Both the position numbers and the translations under genes were made by a program. The notes under the pieces were generated by a model that saw only the letters and a program-made list of their open reading frames with translations, was not told where the DNA came from and ran no database searches. Below, piece by piece: positions 24,994 to 33,003 of a stretch of 41,562 nt of DNA; within the stretch, counting starts at the first letter, position 1, and each line of letters starts with the position of its first letter. The stretch is from an uncultured Eubacteriales bacterium (GTDB lineage: Bacteria; Bacillota; Clostridia; Oscillospirales; Oscillospiraceae): positions 1-41,562 of the forward strand of contig ONGJ01000009.1 of NCBI GenBank assembly GCA_900317375.1. The letters run 5' to 3'.

Positions 24994-25653
24994 ATGGTTG
25001 AAATTCACGAACTGCTCGATCTGAGCAAGACGCTTGCCGCGGAGCTGTTTGACGGCAAAACCTATCCCTGGGAGGTGCTGGACGACATCAAGCCTTTCAT
25101 TCTGAAGCTTGGCCTTACTCTCCCCAAGGAGGAGTTTGACAATCCCTCAGAGGGCGTCTGGATCGCAAAGGATGCCAAGGTCTTTCCCTCTGCCTGGATC
25201 GGCGCACCCTGCATCATCGATCACGGTGCCGAAATCCGCCACTGTGCCTTTATCCGCGGCAGTGCCATTGTCGGCAAAAACGCCGTGGTGGGAAACTCCT
25301 GCGAGCTCAAGAACGTTGTCCTCTTCGACAATGTCCAGACCCCGCATTACAACTATGTCGGCGATTCCATCCTCGGCTACAAGGCCCATATGGGCGCCGG
25401 GTCCATCACCAGCAATGTGAAGAGCGACAAGACCCTTGTCGTTGTCAAACAGCCGGGCGGCTTCATCGAGACGGGGCGTAAGAAGTTCGGCGCGATTCTC
25501 GGCGATTTTGTCGAGGTCGGCTGCAACAGCGTCCTGAACCCCGGCACGGTTGTCGGCCGCTGCAGCAACATCTATCCGACGTCCTGCGTGCGCGGGGTCA
25601 TTCCGGCCAACAGCATCTACAAGGACAAGGTTGATATTGTCCTGAAGTCCTGA
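24994..25653 (+). CDS. Left-handed beta-helix acyltransferase, GlmU C-domain-like
   Basis: 219 residues. After about 60 helical residues the protein is a hexapeptide-repeat left-handed beta-helix (IGAPCIIDHGAEI, AIVGKNAVVGNSCEL). HYNYVGDSILG followed by HMGAGSITSNV aligns with the GlmU acetyltransferase active site (NHxxYxGDAxxG, NIGAGTIT), and the catalytic His is present. There is no uridylyltransferase domain, so this is not full GlmU. It may acetylate glucosamine-1-phosphate made by the adjacent GlmM, or another sugar. Clostridial homologues are often labelled UDP-GlcNAc pyrophosphorylase, which the missing domain does not support. It starts 12 bp after glmM and is certainly in the same operon. 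Confidence 0.78.
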   Translation: MVEIHELLDLSKTLAAELFDGKTYPWEVLDDIKPFILKLGLTLPKEEFDNPSEGVWIAKDAKVFPSAWIGAPCIIDHGAEIRHCAFIRGSAIVGKNAVVGNSCELKNVVLFDNVQTPHYNYVGDSILGYKAHMGAGSITSNVKSDKTLVVVKQPGGFIETGRKKFGAILGDFVEVGCNSVLNPGTVVGRCSNIYPTSCVRGVIPANSIYKDKVDIVLKS

Positions 25654-25661
25654 GATCTGCC

Positions 25662-26177
25662 ATGGACGAACTGGGTTTTGTCTTTGACCCGCTGGACCTG
25701 AAGGTTCTGATTCTGGTGATTCTGCGCCGCCTTCCCGAAGAGATCGAGACCGACCGCCTGTTTCGCCTGTGCCAGGAGGACGGCGTGGTCAACTATTTCG
25801 ACTTTTCCGTCTGCCTGGACGACCTGCGCGAAAGCGGCCAGGTCGCACTTGACGATGGCTGGTGCCGGATTACCGAGCGGGGGATGCGCAACGCCGACAT
25901 GCTGGAGAGCAGCCTGCCCTACAGTGTCCGCCGGCTTGCCGAAAAAACGGCGGAGAAGGAAGCCGCGGCCATCGCCCGCGGAGACAGCATCCTTGCCCGG
26001 CATGTCACTGCCGACGGCGTCTGCACGGCCGAACTGGGGCTGAACGACGGCGTCAGCGACATTCTGCGCCTGTCCGTCCTCTGTGCGGACGAGAAACAGG
26101 CCAGGAAGATCGAGAAACGGTTTCGCCGCCATGCGGAAGAGACCTATCAGAAAATCATGGAAATACTCTGCGAATAA
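25662..26177 (+). CDS. DUF4364-family protein, winged-helix type
   Basis: 171 residues, typical of the DUF4364 family found in Clostridia. The first ~85 residues look like a winged helix (DLKVLILVILRRLP...YFDFSVCLDDLRESGQV...GWCRITERG), followed by a helical segment and a beta-rich end. Members are presumed transcription factors; targets are unknown. It is 8 bp after the beta-helix gene and 15 bp before asnA. Confidence 0.8.
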   Translation: MDELGFVFDPLDLKVLILVILRRLPEEIETDRLFRLCQEDGVVNYFDFSVCLDDLRESGQVALDDGWCRITERGMRNADMLESSLPYSVRRLAEKTAEKEAAAIARGDSILARHVTADGVCTAELGLNDGVSDILRLSVLCADEKQARKIEKRFRRHAEETYQKIMEILCE

Positions 26178-26192
26178 GAAAGGTGTCCCGCT

Positions 26193-27206
26193 ATGAACAC
26201 GATCATTCCCGAGGGGTATCAAAGCCTTCTCAGCATGTATGACACCCAAAAGGCGATCAGCCTGATCCATCGACTGTTTGAGGACCGACTGGGTGCGCTT
26301 CTGAACCTTTACCGGGTTTCCGCCCCGCTGTTTGTCGAGGAAAACTCGGGCCTGAATGACAACCTGAACGGTGTCGAACGCCCGGTCAGCTTTGAGATCC
26401 TGCGCTCCAATCACAAAGCCCAGGTGGTGCAGTCTCTTGCCAAGTGGAAGCGCCTCGCGCTCAAGCGCTACGGATTTTTCCCCGGCAAGGGCCTTTATAC
26501 CGATATGAACGCGATCCGCCGCGACGAGGACGAACTCGACAATCTTCATTCCGTCTATGTCGACCAGTGGGACTGGGAAAAGATTATCCTGCCTGAAAAC
26601 CGCAATCTGGACTATCTGAAGCTCACCGTCATGGATATCGTGACGGCTATCTGCGACACCCAGGATACGATTCAGGCCATTTACCCCCAGCTTCAGGTCC
26701 TGGGCAAGCTGAAACGCGACGTCTCCTTTGTTACAACCCAGGAACTGGAAGACCGCTACCCCGATCTCAGCCCGAGAGAGCGCGAGAATATCTGGCTGAA
26801 GGAGCACCGTACGGCCTTTATCATGGGCATCGGCGGGACCCTGAAATCCGGGAAGAAGCACGACGGCCGCGCTCCGGACTATGACGACTGGTCCCTCAAC
26901 GGTGATATCTTTTTCTGGGACGATCTTCTCGACTGCGCCATGGAGATTTCTTCCATGGGCATCCGTGTAGACCCGGAGGCCATGGACCGGCAGCTGCGCC
27001 TTGCCGGCTGCGACGACCGGCGCAGGCTTCCTTATCATCAGATGCTTTTGAGGGGCGAACTGCCCCTGACAATCGGCGGCGGCATCGGTCAGTCCCGCGT
27101 TTCCATGCTGCTGCTGGGCAAAGCCCATATCGGCGAAGTGCAGGCCTCCATCTGGGACGAGAATACCATCCGCCTCTGCGAGGAAGCGGGCATCACGCTT
27201 CTCTGA
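26193..27206 (+). CDS. asnA: Aspartate-ammonia ligase (ammonia-dependent asparagine synthetase)
   Basis: 337 residues, normal length. AsnA makes asparagine from aspartate, ammonia and ATP and has a class II aminoacyl-tRNA-synthetase-like fold. Recognisable segments are VSAPLFVEENSGLNDNLNG at the N-terminus, SLAKWKRLAL, VDQWDWEK, FIMGIGG, and the ATP-binding GGGIGQSRVSMLLL near the end. AAAGGTG precedes the start. The use of free ammonia fits an anaerobic gut or sediment habitat. The next gene begins 7 bp later. Confidence 0.96.
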   Translation: MNTIIPEGYQSLLSMYDTQKAISLIHRLFEDRLGALLNLYRVSAPLFVEENSGLNDNLNGVERPVSFEILRSNHKAQVVQSLAKWKRLALKRYGFFPGKGLYTDMNAIRRDEDELDNLHSVYVDQWDWEKIILPENRNLDYLKLTVMDIVTAICDTQDTIQAIYPQLQVLGKLKRDVSFVTTQELEDRYPDLSPRERENIWLKEHRTAFIMGIGGTLKSGKKHDGRAPDYDDWSLNGDIFFWDDLLDCAMEISSMGIRVDPEAMDRQLRLAGCDDRRRLPYHQMLLRGELPLTIGGGIGQSRVSMLLLGKAHIGEVQASIWDENTIRLCEEAGITLL

Positions 27207-27213
27207 GAAGGGA

Positions 27214-27963
27214 ATGGAGAGGCTGACAAGCCGGAAAAGTGCGGTGATCCGCGCTTTCCGCGACCTTGCGCGTTCTTCCGCGGCGCGGGAAGAAAAGGGG
27301 CTTTTTCTGTGCGACGGCCAAAAGCTTCTGCAGGAGGCCCTGCACAGCGGCGCCTCTGTTGAAACAGTCCTCTGGAAAGAAAACAGGGCGGCGGATCTGC
27401 CCCCCTTCCCACAGGAAGCTCTGCTTCCCGCGGATCTGTTTGACTATGTATCCCCGATGTCGAATTCCCCCGGGCCTCTCTTTTCGGTACGCATGCCCTC
27501 CGCGCCGGATCTGCATGCGGTTCGCCGGGTGCTGGCGCTGGAAGAGCTGCAGGATCCCGGCAATGTCGGGACGGTCCTGCGTACGGCGGATGCCTTCGGG
27601 GTGGATCTGGTGGTTCTGATTGAGGGCTGTGCCGATCTGTATGCCCCGAAAACCGTGCGTGCTTCGATGGGCGCGGTTTTTCGGCAGGCGGCCGTCCGTA
27701 TGGATGCGGAGGCGTTCATTTCCTTCTGTCGTGAAAAGCATCTGCCGCTCTGGGGCGCGGCGCTGACGGATACCGCGCGGGACCTCCGCTCGGTACCGCT
27801 GGACCCGGCGGCTGTGCTCATCGGCAGCGAGGGTCACGGCCTGAGCAGAGAGCTGCTCCGGGCCTGTGACGGCGAGATCATCATTCCCATGTCCGGTGAG
27901 GCCGAATCCCTGAACGCCGCTGTCGCCGCCGCCATTGCCATGTGGGAGATGCAGCGCCGATAA
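27214..27963 (+). CDS. TrmH/SpoU-family RNA 2'-O-ribose methyltransferase
   Basis: 249 residues with a short N-terminal substrate-binding domain (1-90; FLCDGQKLLQEAL) and a SPOUT knot domain. The three SpoU motifs are visible: DPGNVGTVLRTADAFG, IGSEGHGLS, and IPMSGEAESLNAAVA, which form the S-adenosylmethionine pocket and dimer. It probably modifies a ribose in 23S rRNA or tRNA; which site cannot be said. It follows asnA closely and ends the operon that began at nrdR. Confidence 0.9.
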   Translation: MERLTSRKSAVIRAFRDLARSSAAREEKGLFLCDGQKLLQEALHSGASVETVLWKENRAADLPPFPQEALLPADLFDYVSPMSNSPGPLFSVRMPSAPDLHAVRRVLALEELQDPGNVGTVLRTADAFGVDLVVLIEGCADLYAPKTVRASMGAVFRQAAVRMDAEAFISFCREKHLPLWGAALTDTARDLRSVPLDPAAVLIGSEGHGLSRELLRACDGEIIIPMSGEAESLNAAVAAAIAMWEMQRR

Positions 27964-28080
27964 AGAGCATAGCGCTCCCCGGAAACTCTGTACCGTTTCG
28001 CGGCAAGAGATGGTTTCTGCCCCTCATGCAGCCCCTGCGGCCGCGAATCATTATTGGGAAGGCATCTTCTGCATCCCTGA

Positions 28081-28107
28081 TGAAAAGCCCGGCAAAGCGG
28101 GTTTTCA
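28081..28107 (+). terminator. Probable terminator after the SpoU methyltransferase gene
   Basis: GAAAA-CCCG (from 28082, with one bulged G) pairs with CGGG-TTTTC (to 28106) around a 6-base loop. This is an A-tract/GC-stem/T-tract shape. It lies in the 259-bp gap between the methyltransferase and dprA genes; the rest of that gap shows no recognisable gene or RNA. Confidence 0.45.
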
Positions 28108-28222
28108 CCGGAAGCGACGAGCAGCGGAGCGTGTTAGGAGTCGGCGCGGCGCAGTAAGCCTGGTGCGAGGAGAAAGCTGCTCTTCCGCGCAACGGCAGAA
28201 AGCTGAGAACGGGGAGAGAAAA

Positions 28223-29398
28223 ATGCAGACCAACCGTTATTGGATCTGGCTTTCCCAACTGAATATCAGCCCCCGGGCACGTGCCTGCGTGGTACAGCTC
28301 TTCGGCGATGCCGAGACGGCGTTTCTCTCAAAACCGGGGAGCTTTTCCGGACGCGCCGGCATCTCGGCGCGCGAGGCAGCCCAGCTGGAACTGCGTGACC
28401 TGACGGACGTTGACCGCACGCTTGCGCGCTGCCGTGCCCAGGACCTGACGGTTCTGCCGATTACAGATCCTTCTTACCCCGACTGCCTTCGTCAGCTTTT
28501 TGATCCGCCGGCGGTTCTCTTCGTCCGGGGAACTCTCCCCCCTGTTGACGAGATTCCCGTTCTGGCCGTGATCGGCACGCGCCGTGCCAGCCCTTACGGC
28601 ATTAAAATGGGCGGTGAACTTGCTGCCCGGCTTACCGCAGACGGTGCCGTCGTGCTGAGCCTGCTCACACAGGGGATTGACGAGGCGGCGGCCAAAGGGG
28701 CTCTGCTCTCCCACGGTCCCTGCATCGGCGTGCTTGGCACCTCGCACGAAGTCTGCCGTCTTTCTCTCGTCCGCGAGGTGGCACAGACCGGTGCCGTCAT
28801 CAGCGAGTATCCCCCCGGCCGGGTGAGCATGCGGCATTTCTTCCGCGAGCGCAACCGCATCGCAGCCGGGCTCTCCGACGGCGTTGTGGTCGTCGAGGCT
28901 CCGGAGAAAAGCGGGACACGCCTTTTCGTCACTGAGGCGGTCGAGCAGGGGAAGGATGTTTTTGCGGTCCCCGGCAATGCGGACTCCGAAAATGCGGCAG
29001 GCCCGCTGTTGCTGATCAAGGAAGGGGCCAAACTGGTCACCGATGCCGAGGATGTTTTGGAGGAGTACCGGGGACGCTATCCGCTCTTCTTCTCAAAAAA
29101 GGATCCACTTCCGCTGCAGGAGAGCCGCCCCGTACAGAGAAAACAGCCCGCTGCGCCCGGTAAACACGCTGCGCCCCCGCCCCCTGCGCCGCCTTCCGGC
29201 CCCGTCAATCTGACGGATGACCAGCGGCGGATCCTCAATGCCATCGATGCCTATTCCGCCCATGTGGATGATATTACCGAGCAGAGCGGACTGCCGATGG
29301 CGCGGGTTTTGTCACAGCTTACGATCCTCGAGATTCGGGGACTTGTCCGGCACGAGGCCGGAAAACGCTTTGCGCGTACAGAAATTCATACAAAGTGA
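28223..29398 (+). CDS. dprA: DprA/Smf-type DNA-processing protein, divergent
   Basis: 391 residues: helical N-domain (1-75), Rossmann-like DprA domain (~100-290), proline-rich linker (~305-332) and a C-terminal winged helix (~333-391). Core matches are VIGTRRASPYG, GID at the usual site, SEYPPG, RERNRIAAGLSDGVVVVEA, and VFAVPG. DprA loads RecA on single-stranded DNA in transformation. Departures from the usual family are LLTQGID for GLAxGID, AAAKGAL without the usual His, and no GxDxxYP loop. Single-strand binding may therefore be altered. The frame is open from 27935, but ATG 28223 with GGGGAG upstream places the family N-terminus correctly. topA starts 12 bp downstream. Confidence 0.88.
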   Translation: MQTNRYWIWLSQLNISPRARACVVQLFGDAETAFLSKPGSFSGRAGISAREAAQLELRDLTDVDRTLARCRAQDLTVLPITDPSYPDCLRQLFDPPAVLFVRGTLPPVDEIPVLAVIGTRRASPYGIKMGGELAARLTADGAVVLSLLTQGIDEAAAKGALLSHGPCIGVLGTSHEVCRLSLVREVAQTGAVISEYPPGRVSMRHFFRERNRIAAGLSDGVVVVEAPEKSGTRLFVTEAVEQGKDVFAVPGNADSENAAGPLLLIKEGAKLVTDAEDVLEEYRGRYPLFFSKKDPLPLQESRPVQRKQPAAPGKHAAPPPPAPPSGPVNLTDDQRRILNAIDAYSAHVDDITEQSGLPMARVLSQLTILEIRGLVRHEAGKRFARTEIHTK

Positions 29399-29410
29399 GG
29401 AAACATGCGA

Positions 29411-31666
29411 ATGGCCAAGGCAAAGGAACTGGTGATTGTGGAATCGCCTTCCAAGGCAAAAACCATTGAAAAATATCTGGGCAGCGATTATCGTGTGACC
29501 GCCTCGATGGGGCATCTGCGTGACCTGCCCAAGAGTGAGCTTGGCGTGGATATCGAACACGGCTTTGCGCCGAAGTACATCGCGGTCAAGGAAAAGAAGG
29601 AACTGATTGACGAACTGAAGGCCGCCAGCCAGAAGGCTCCCGTCGTCTATCTCGCGACCGACCCGGACCGCGAAGGCGAGGCCATATCCTGGCACCTGAA
29701 GGAACTGCTGAATCTCCCTGACGAGAAAGCAAAGCGAGTGACCTTCAACGAGATTACCAAAAAGGTAGTCACCGACAGCATTCAGCATCCCCGCAGCATC
29801 GATCAGGACCTCGTGGACGCCCAGCAGGCGCGTCGGATTCTCGACCGCATCGTGGGCTATGAGATTTCACCCCTGCTCTGGAAAAAGGTCAAGCGCGGCC
29901 TTTCGGCGGGACGGGTGCAGTCGGTTGCCACGCGTATGGTCGTGGACCGCGAAGAAGAAATCCGCAGGTTTGAAAGCCGGGAGTACTGGCTTTTGGATGC
30001 TTTTCTGAAGCGCAGCCCCGATGAGGACAGCTTCCGCGCCCGCTTTTACGGCGTGGATGGGAAAAAGCGCGAACTGAACACCGAAGACGAGGTGAAGGAG
30101 ATCTGTAAGACCGTCTCCCGGCATCCCTTCGCGGTCACCTCGGTCAAGAAAACCGAAAAGCAGCGTTCTCCCTCGCCTCCCTTTATCACCTCCACGCTCC
30201 AGCAGGAGGCTTCCCGCCGTCTGAACATGACCCCGCGGCGGACGATGGCCGTGGCCCAGCAGCTCTATGAAGGCATTGAGATCACCGGCCGTGGCAGCAT
30301 CGGTCTGATCAGCTACATGCGCACCGACTCGCTGCGGCTCTCGGACGAGGCCGTTGCGGCCGCACGCTCCTTCATTACGGACAGCTACGGTGCGGCATAC
30401 TGCCCGCCGAAGCCGCGTGTATACAAGACGAAGGCCGGCGCCCAGGACGCCCACGAGGCGATCCGCCCGACCGATGTGACCCTTACACCCGAGCTGGTGA
30501 AGAAGGACCTCACCCAGGAACAGTATCGCCTTTACCGCATCATCTGGGGGCGCTTTACGGCCTGCCAGATGGCAAACGCTGTCTATGACAACATCTCCGT
30601 CGAGGTGGAAAGCGGCGGCTGCCAGTTCCGCGCCGGCAGTTCCAGCCTGAAGTTCCCCGGCTACACGGCTGTCTATGAGGAGGCGGCCGACGACGATCAG
30701 AAACAGAACGAAAGCCGCCTTCCCGAACTGAAGGAAGGGCAGACCCTTCTTCTTGATAAAACCGTCCCCGAACAGCAGTTTACACAGCCCCCCGCCCGCT
30801 ATACCGAGGCAACGCTGATCCGTGCCATGGAGGAAAAGGGGATCGGCCGTCCTTCCACCTACGCCCCGACCATTTCGACCATCACCTCCCACGACTATGT
30901 CATCAAGGAAGGAAAGTACCTGCGTCCCACACCGCTGGGCGAGGTGGTCACCAAACTGATGACGGAACACTTCAGCGACATTGTCGACCTGAAGTTCACC
31001 AACCATATGGAAGCCCGTCTGGACGAGATCGAGAGCGGCAAAAGCGGCTGGCAGGATGTGCTGACCGAGTTTTATGAGGGCTTCGATGCCGAGATGAAGG
31101 CCGCGGAGGCCGCCATGGACGGCCAGCGCATCAAGGTTCCCGACATCGTCAGCGACGAAATCTGCGATGTCTGCGGCAAGCCCATGCTGATCAAGAAAGG
31201 GCGCTTCGGGAACTTCCTCGGCTGCAGCGGCTTCCCCGAGTGCACCTTTACCAAGCCCATCGTTGTTGAGATGCCCGGCAGCTGCCCGAAGTGCGGCAGC
31301 AAGATTCTCAAGCGCTCCTCGAAAAAGGGCTATGTCTTCTATGCCTGCGAGCGCGGCACCGACTGCGGCTTTATCACCTGGGACGTGCCCACCAAAAATG
31401 TCTGCCCGGAGTGCGGCAAGACCATGTTCAAACGCTCAGGCCGCGGCCCGCTGAAATCCTTCTGCATCAACGAAGCCTGTCCGGCCTTCGTCCCGGAGGA
31501 AAAGCGCCGCTATCCGAAGAAGGAAACCGCCGCGTCCGCCGATTCCGATGCGAAGACGAAGAAAACCGCCAAGTCCGCCGCAAAGAAAACGACTGCGAAG
31601 AAGACTGCGGCAAAAAAGAGCACAGCAAAGAAAACAGCATCGAAAAAGCCCAAAGAGGAATCCTGA
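29411..31666 (+). CDS. topA: DNA topoisomerase I
   Basis: 751-residue type IA topoisomerase that relaxes negative supercoils. The Toprim domain is at the N-terminus (VIVESPSKAKTIEKYLG, ATDPDREGEAISWHL). The catalytic tyrosine is Tyr302 in GLISYMRTDSLR. Near the C-terminus are three zinc ribbons (CDVCGKPM, CPKCGSKI, CPECGKTM with their second Cys pairs). The last ~35 residues are a Lys/Ala/Thr tail with repeated TAKK, like histone H1. ATG 29411 is preferred to ATG 29405 because GTGAGG then sits ten rather than four bases away. trmFO follows 17 bp later, the same order as in Bacillus (topA-trmFO). Confidence 0.97.
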   Translation: MAKAKELVIVESPSKAKTIEKYLGSDYRVTASMGHLRDLPKSELGVDIEHGFAPKYIAVKEKKELIDELKAASQKAPVVYLATDPDREGEAISWHLKELLNLPDEKAKRVTFNEITKKVVTDSIQHPRSIDQDLVDAQQARRILDRIVGYEISPLLWKKVKRGLSAGRVQSVATRMVVDREEEIRRFESREYWLLDAFLKRSPDEDSFRARFYGVDGKKRELNTEDEVKEICKTVSRHPFAVTSVKKTEKQRSPSPPFITSTLQQEASRRLNMTPRRTMAVAQQLYEGIEITGRGSIGLISYMRTDSLRLSDEAVAAARSFITDSYGAAYCPPKPRVYKTKAGAQDAHEAIRPTDVTLTPELVKKDLTQEQYRLYRIIWGRFTACQMANAVYDNISVEVESGGCQFRAGSSSLKFPGYTAVYEEAADDDQKQNESRLPELKEGQTLLLDKTVPEQQFTQPPARYTEATLIRAMEEKGIGRPSTYAPTISTITSHDYVIKEGKYLRPTPLGEVVTKLMTEHFSDIVDLKFTNHMEARLDEIESGKSGWQDVLTEFYEGFDAEMKAAEAAMDGQRIKVPDIVSDEICDVCGKPMLIKKGRFGNFLGCSGFPECTFTKPIVVEMPGSCPKCGSKILKRSSKKGYVFYACERGTDCGFITWDVPTKNVCPECGKTMFKRSGRGPLKSFCINEACPAFVPEEKRRYPKKETAASADSDAKTKKTAKSAAKKTTAKKTAAKKSTAKKTASKKPKEES

Positions 31667-31683
31667 GGGAAAGGGGAGCGAGC

Positions 31684-33003
31684 ATGCAGGATCCAATCGT
31701 TACGGTGGTCGGCGCAGGTCTTGCCGGCTGCGAGTGCTCCTGGCAGCTTGCGCGACGCGGCATTCCGGTCCGCCTTTTTGAGATGCGGCCCGAACGCTTT
31801 ACCCCTGCGCATCATACGGCTGACTTTGCCGAGCTGGTGTGCTCCAACTCCATGCGCAGCGACGAACTGACCAACGCCGTCGGCCTTCTGAAGGAAGAGC
31901 TGCGGCGTCTTGACTCGCTGATCATGCGCGCGGCCGATAAAAACCGGGTAGCTGCCGGGGGTGCCCTGGCGGTCGACCGCGAGGGCTTCGCCCGTGATAT
32001 CACCGACACGCTGACCCATCACCCTCTGGTCGAGGTCGTACGCGAAGAGGTGACTGTAATCCCTTCTGGAACTGTGGTTCTGGCCTGCGGGCCGGTCTGC
32101 AGCGATGCTATCTCTCAAAGAATTATGGAGCTCTGCCCCGATGCCGACCTGCATTTCTACGACGCGGTTGCTCCCATCGTGACGCTGGAGAGCGTCGACA
32201 TGGAAAGCGCCTATCTGGCCTCCCGTTATGACAAGGGGACGGCAGATTATGTAAACTGCCCCATGACCCGCGAGGAGTACGAAGCCTTTGTGTCTGCCCT
32301 TGTCTCTGCCGAAGAGGCCGAGGTCCACGGCTTTGATGATGCCGGGGTCTTTGAGGGCTGCATGCCGGTCGAGGTGATGGCCCGCCGCGGCCCCGATACG
32401 CTGCGCTACGGCCCGCTCAAACCGGTCGGTCTGCGCAATCCGCGTACGGGAAAAGAGGACTGGGCTGTTGTCCAGCTGCGTCAGGATAACCGCGACGGCA
32501 CCCTGTACAACATGGTCGGCTTCCAGACCCACCTGAAGTGGGGCGAACAGAGGCGTGTCTTTTCCATGATCCCGGCTCTGCGCAATGCCGAGTTTGTACG
32601 TTACGGGGTCATGCACCGCAACACCTTCCTGTCCAGCCCCGGCCGTCTGGACCGTTATTACCGGCTGATCGCCGACCCGCGCATCCGCTTCGCCGGCCAG
32701 ATCACCGGCGTCGAGGGCTATGTCGAATCGGCTGCCTCCGGTCTGCTTGTCGGGATCGAAACCGCGGCGGAAATCCACGGCCAGCCGGCTGTTGACTTCC
32801 CGCAGGAAACCGCCATTGGGGCGCTGGGGCTCTACATCTCCCAGGGAAGCATCGGTGATTTCCAGCCTATGAACATCAATTTCGGCATTATCAAAAGTCT
32901 GGATTACAGGGTGAAGGGCAAGCGGAACAAGAACGCTGAGATTTCCCGCCGTTCGCTCGAAATCCTGGATGAACTGCTGAAAAAGGAGGTCTTCCAAACA
33001 TGA
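31684..33003 (+). CDS. trmFO: Methylenetetrahydrofolate-tRNA-(uracil-5-)-methyltransferase
   Basis: 439 residues. TrmFO makes ribothymidine-54 in tRNA using methylenetetrahydrofolate and FADH2. Seen are the FAD dinucleotide fold VVGAGLAGCECSWQLA at the start, the signature FAELVCSNSMRSDE, GGALAVDREGFA, FEGCMPVEVMARRG with the conserved Cys region, and GNF-like residues near the end (SIGDFQPMNINFGI). GGGGAG precedes ATG 31684; the upstream open frame to 31291 overlaps topA and is not the start. The stop overlaps the plsX start (ATGA at 33000-33003). Confidence 0.96.
   Translation: MQDPIVTVVGAGLAGCECSWQLARRGIPVRLFEMRPERFTPAHHTADFAELVCSNSMRSDELTNAVGLLKEELRRLDSLIMRAADKNRVAAGGALAVDREGFARDITDTLTHHPLVEVVREEVTVIPSGTVVLACGPVCSDAISQRIMELCPDADLHFYDAVAPIVTLESVDMESAYLASRYDKGTADYVNCPMTREEYEAFVSALVSAEEAEVHGFDDAGVFEGCMPVEVMARRGPDTLRYGPLKPVGLRNPRTGKEDWAVVQLRQDNRDGTLYNMVGFQTHLKWGEQRRVFSMIPALRNAEFVRYGVMHRNTFLSSPGRLDRYYRLIADPRIRFAGQITGVEGYVESAASGLLVGIETAAEIHGQPAVDFPQETAIGALGLYISQGSIGDFQPMNINFGIIKSLDYRVKGKRNKNAEISRRSLEILDELLKKEVFQT

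Noticed and set aside
22822..25008. 728-residue minus-strand open frame over nagB-like and glmM genes
   Set aside because: GC-rich codons of real plus-strand genes leave the antisense frame open. The plus strand has unmistakable NrdR and GlmM motifs.
27942..28157. 71-residue open frame in the gap before dprA
   Set aside because: It starts inside the methyltransferase gene, has no ribosome site, and its composition is not protein-like.
27935..28222. N-terminal extension of dprA
   Set aside because: It overlaps the methyltransferase gene, shows no similarity to DprA, and ATG 28223 has a good ribosome site.
29867..31006. 379-residue minus-strand open frame over topA
   Set aside because: Shadow of topA; the plus frame carries the Toprim and catalytic Tyr motifs.
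31291..31683. N-terminal extension of trmFO into topA
   Set aside because: The FAD motif begins at residue 6 after ATG 31684, as in the family; the extension is an out-of-frame reading of the topA zinc ribbons.
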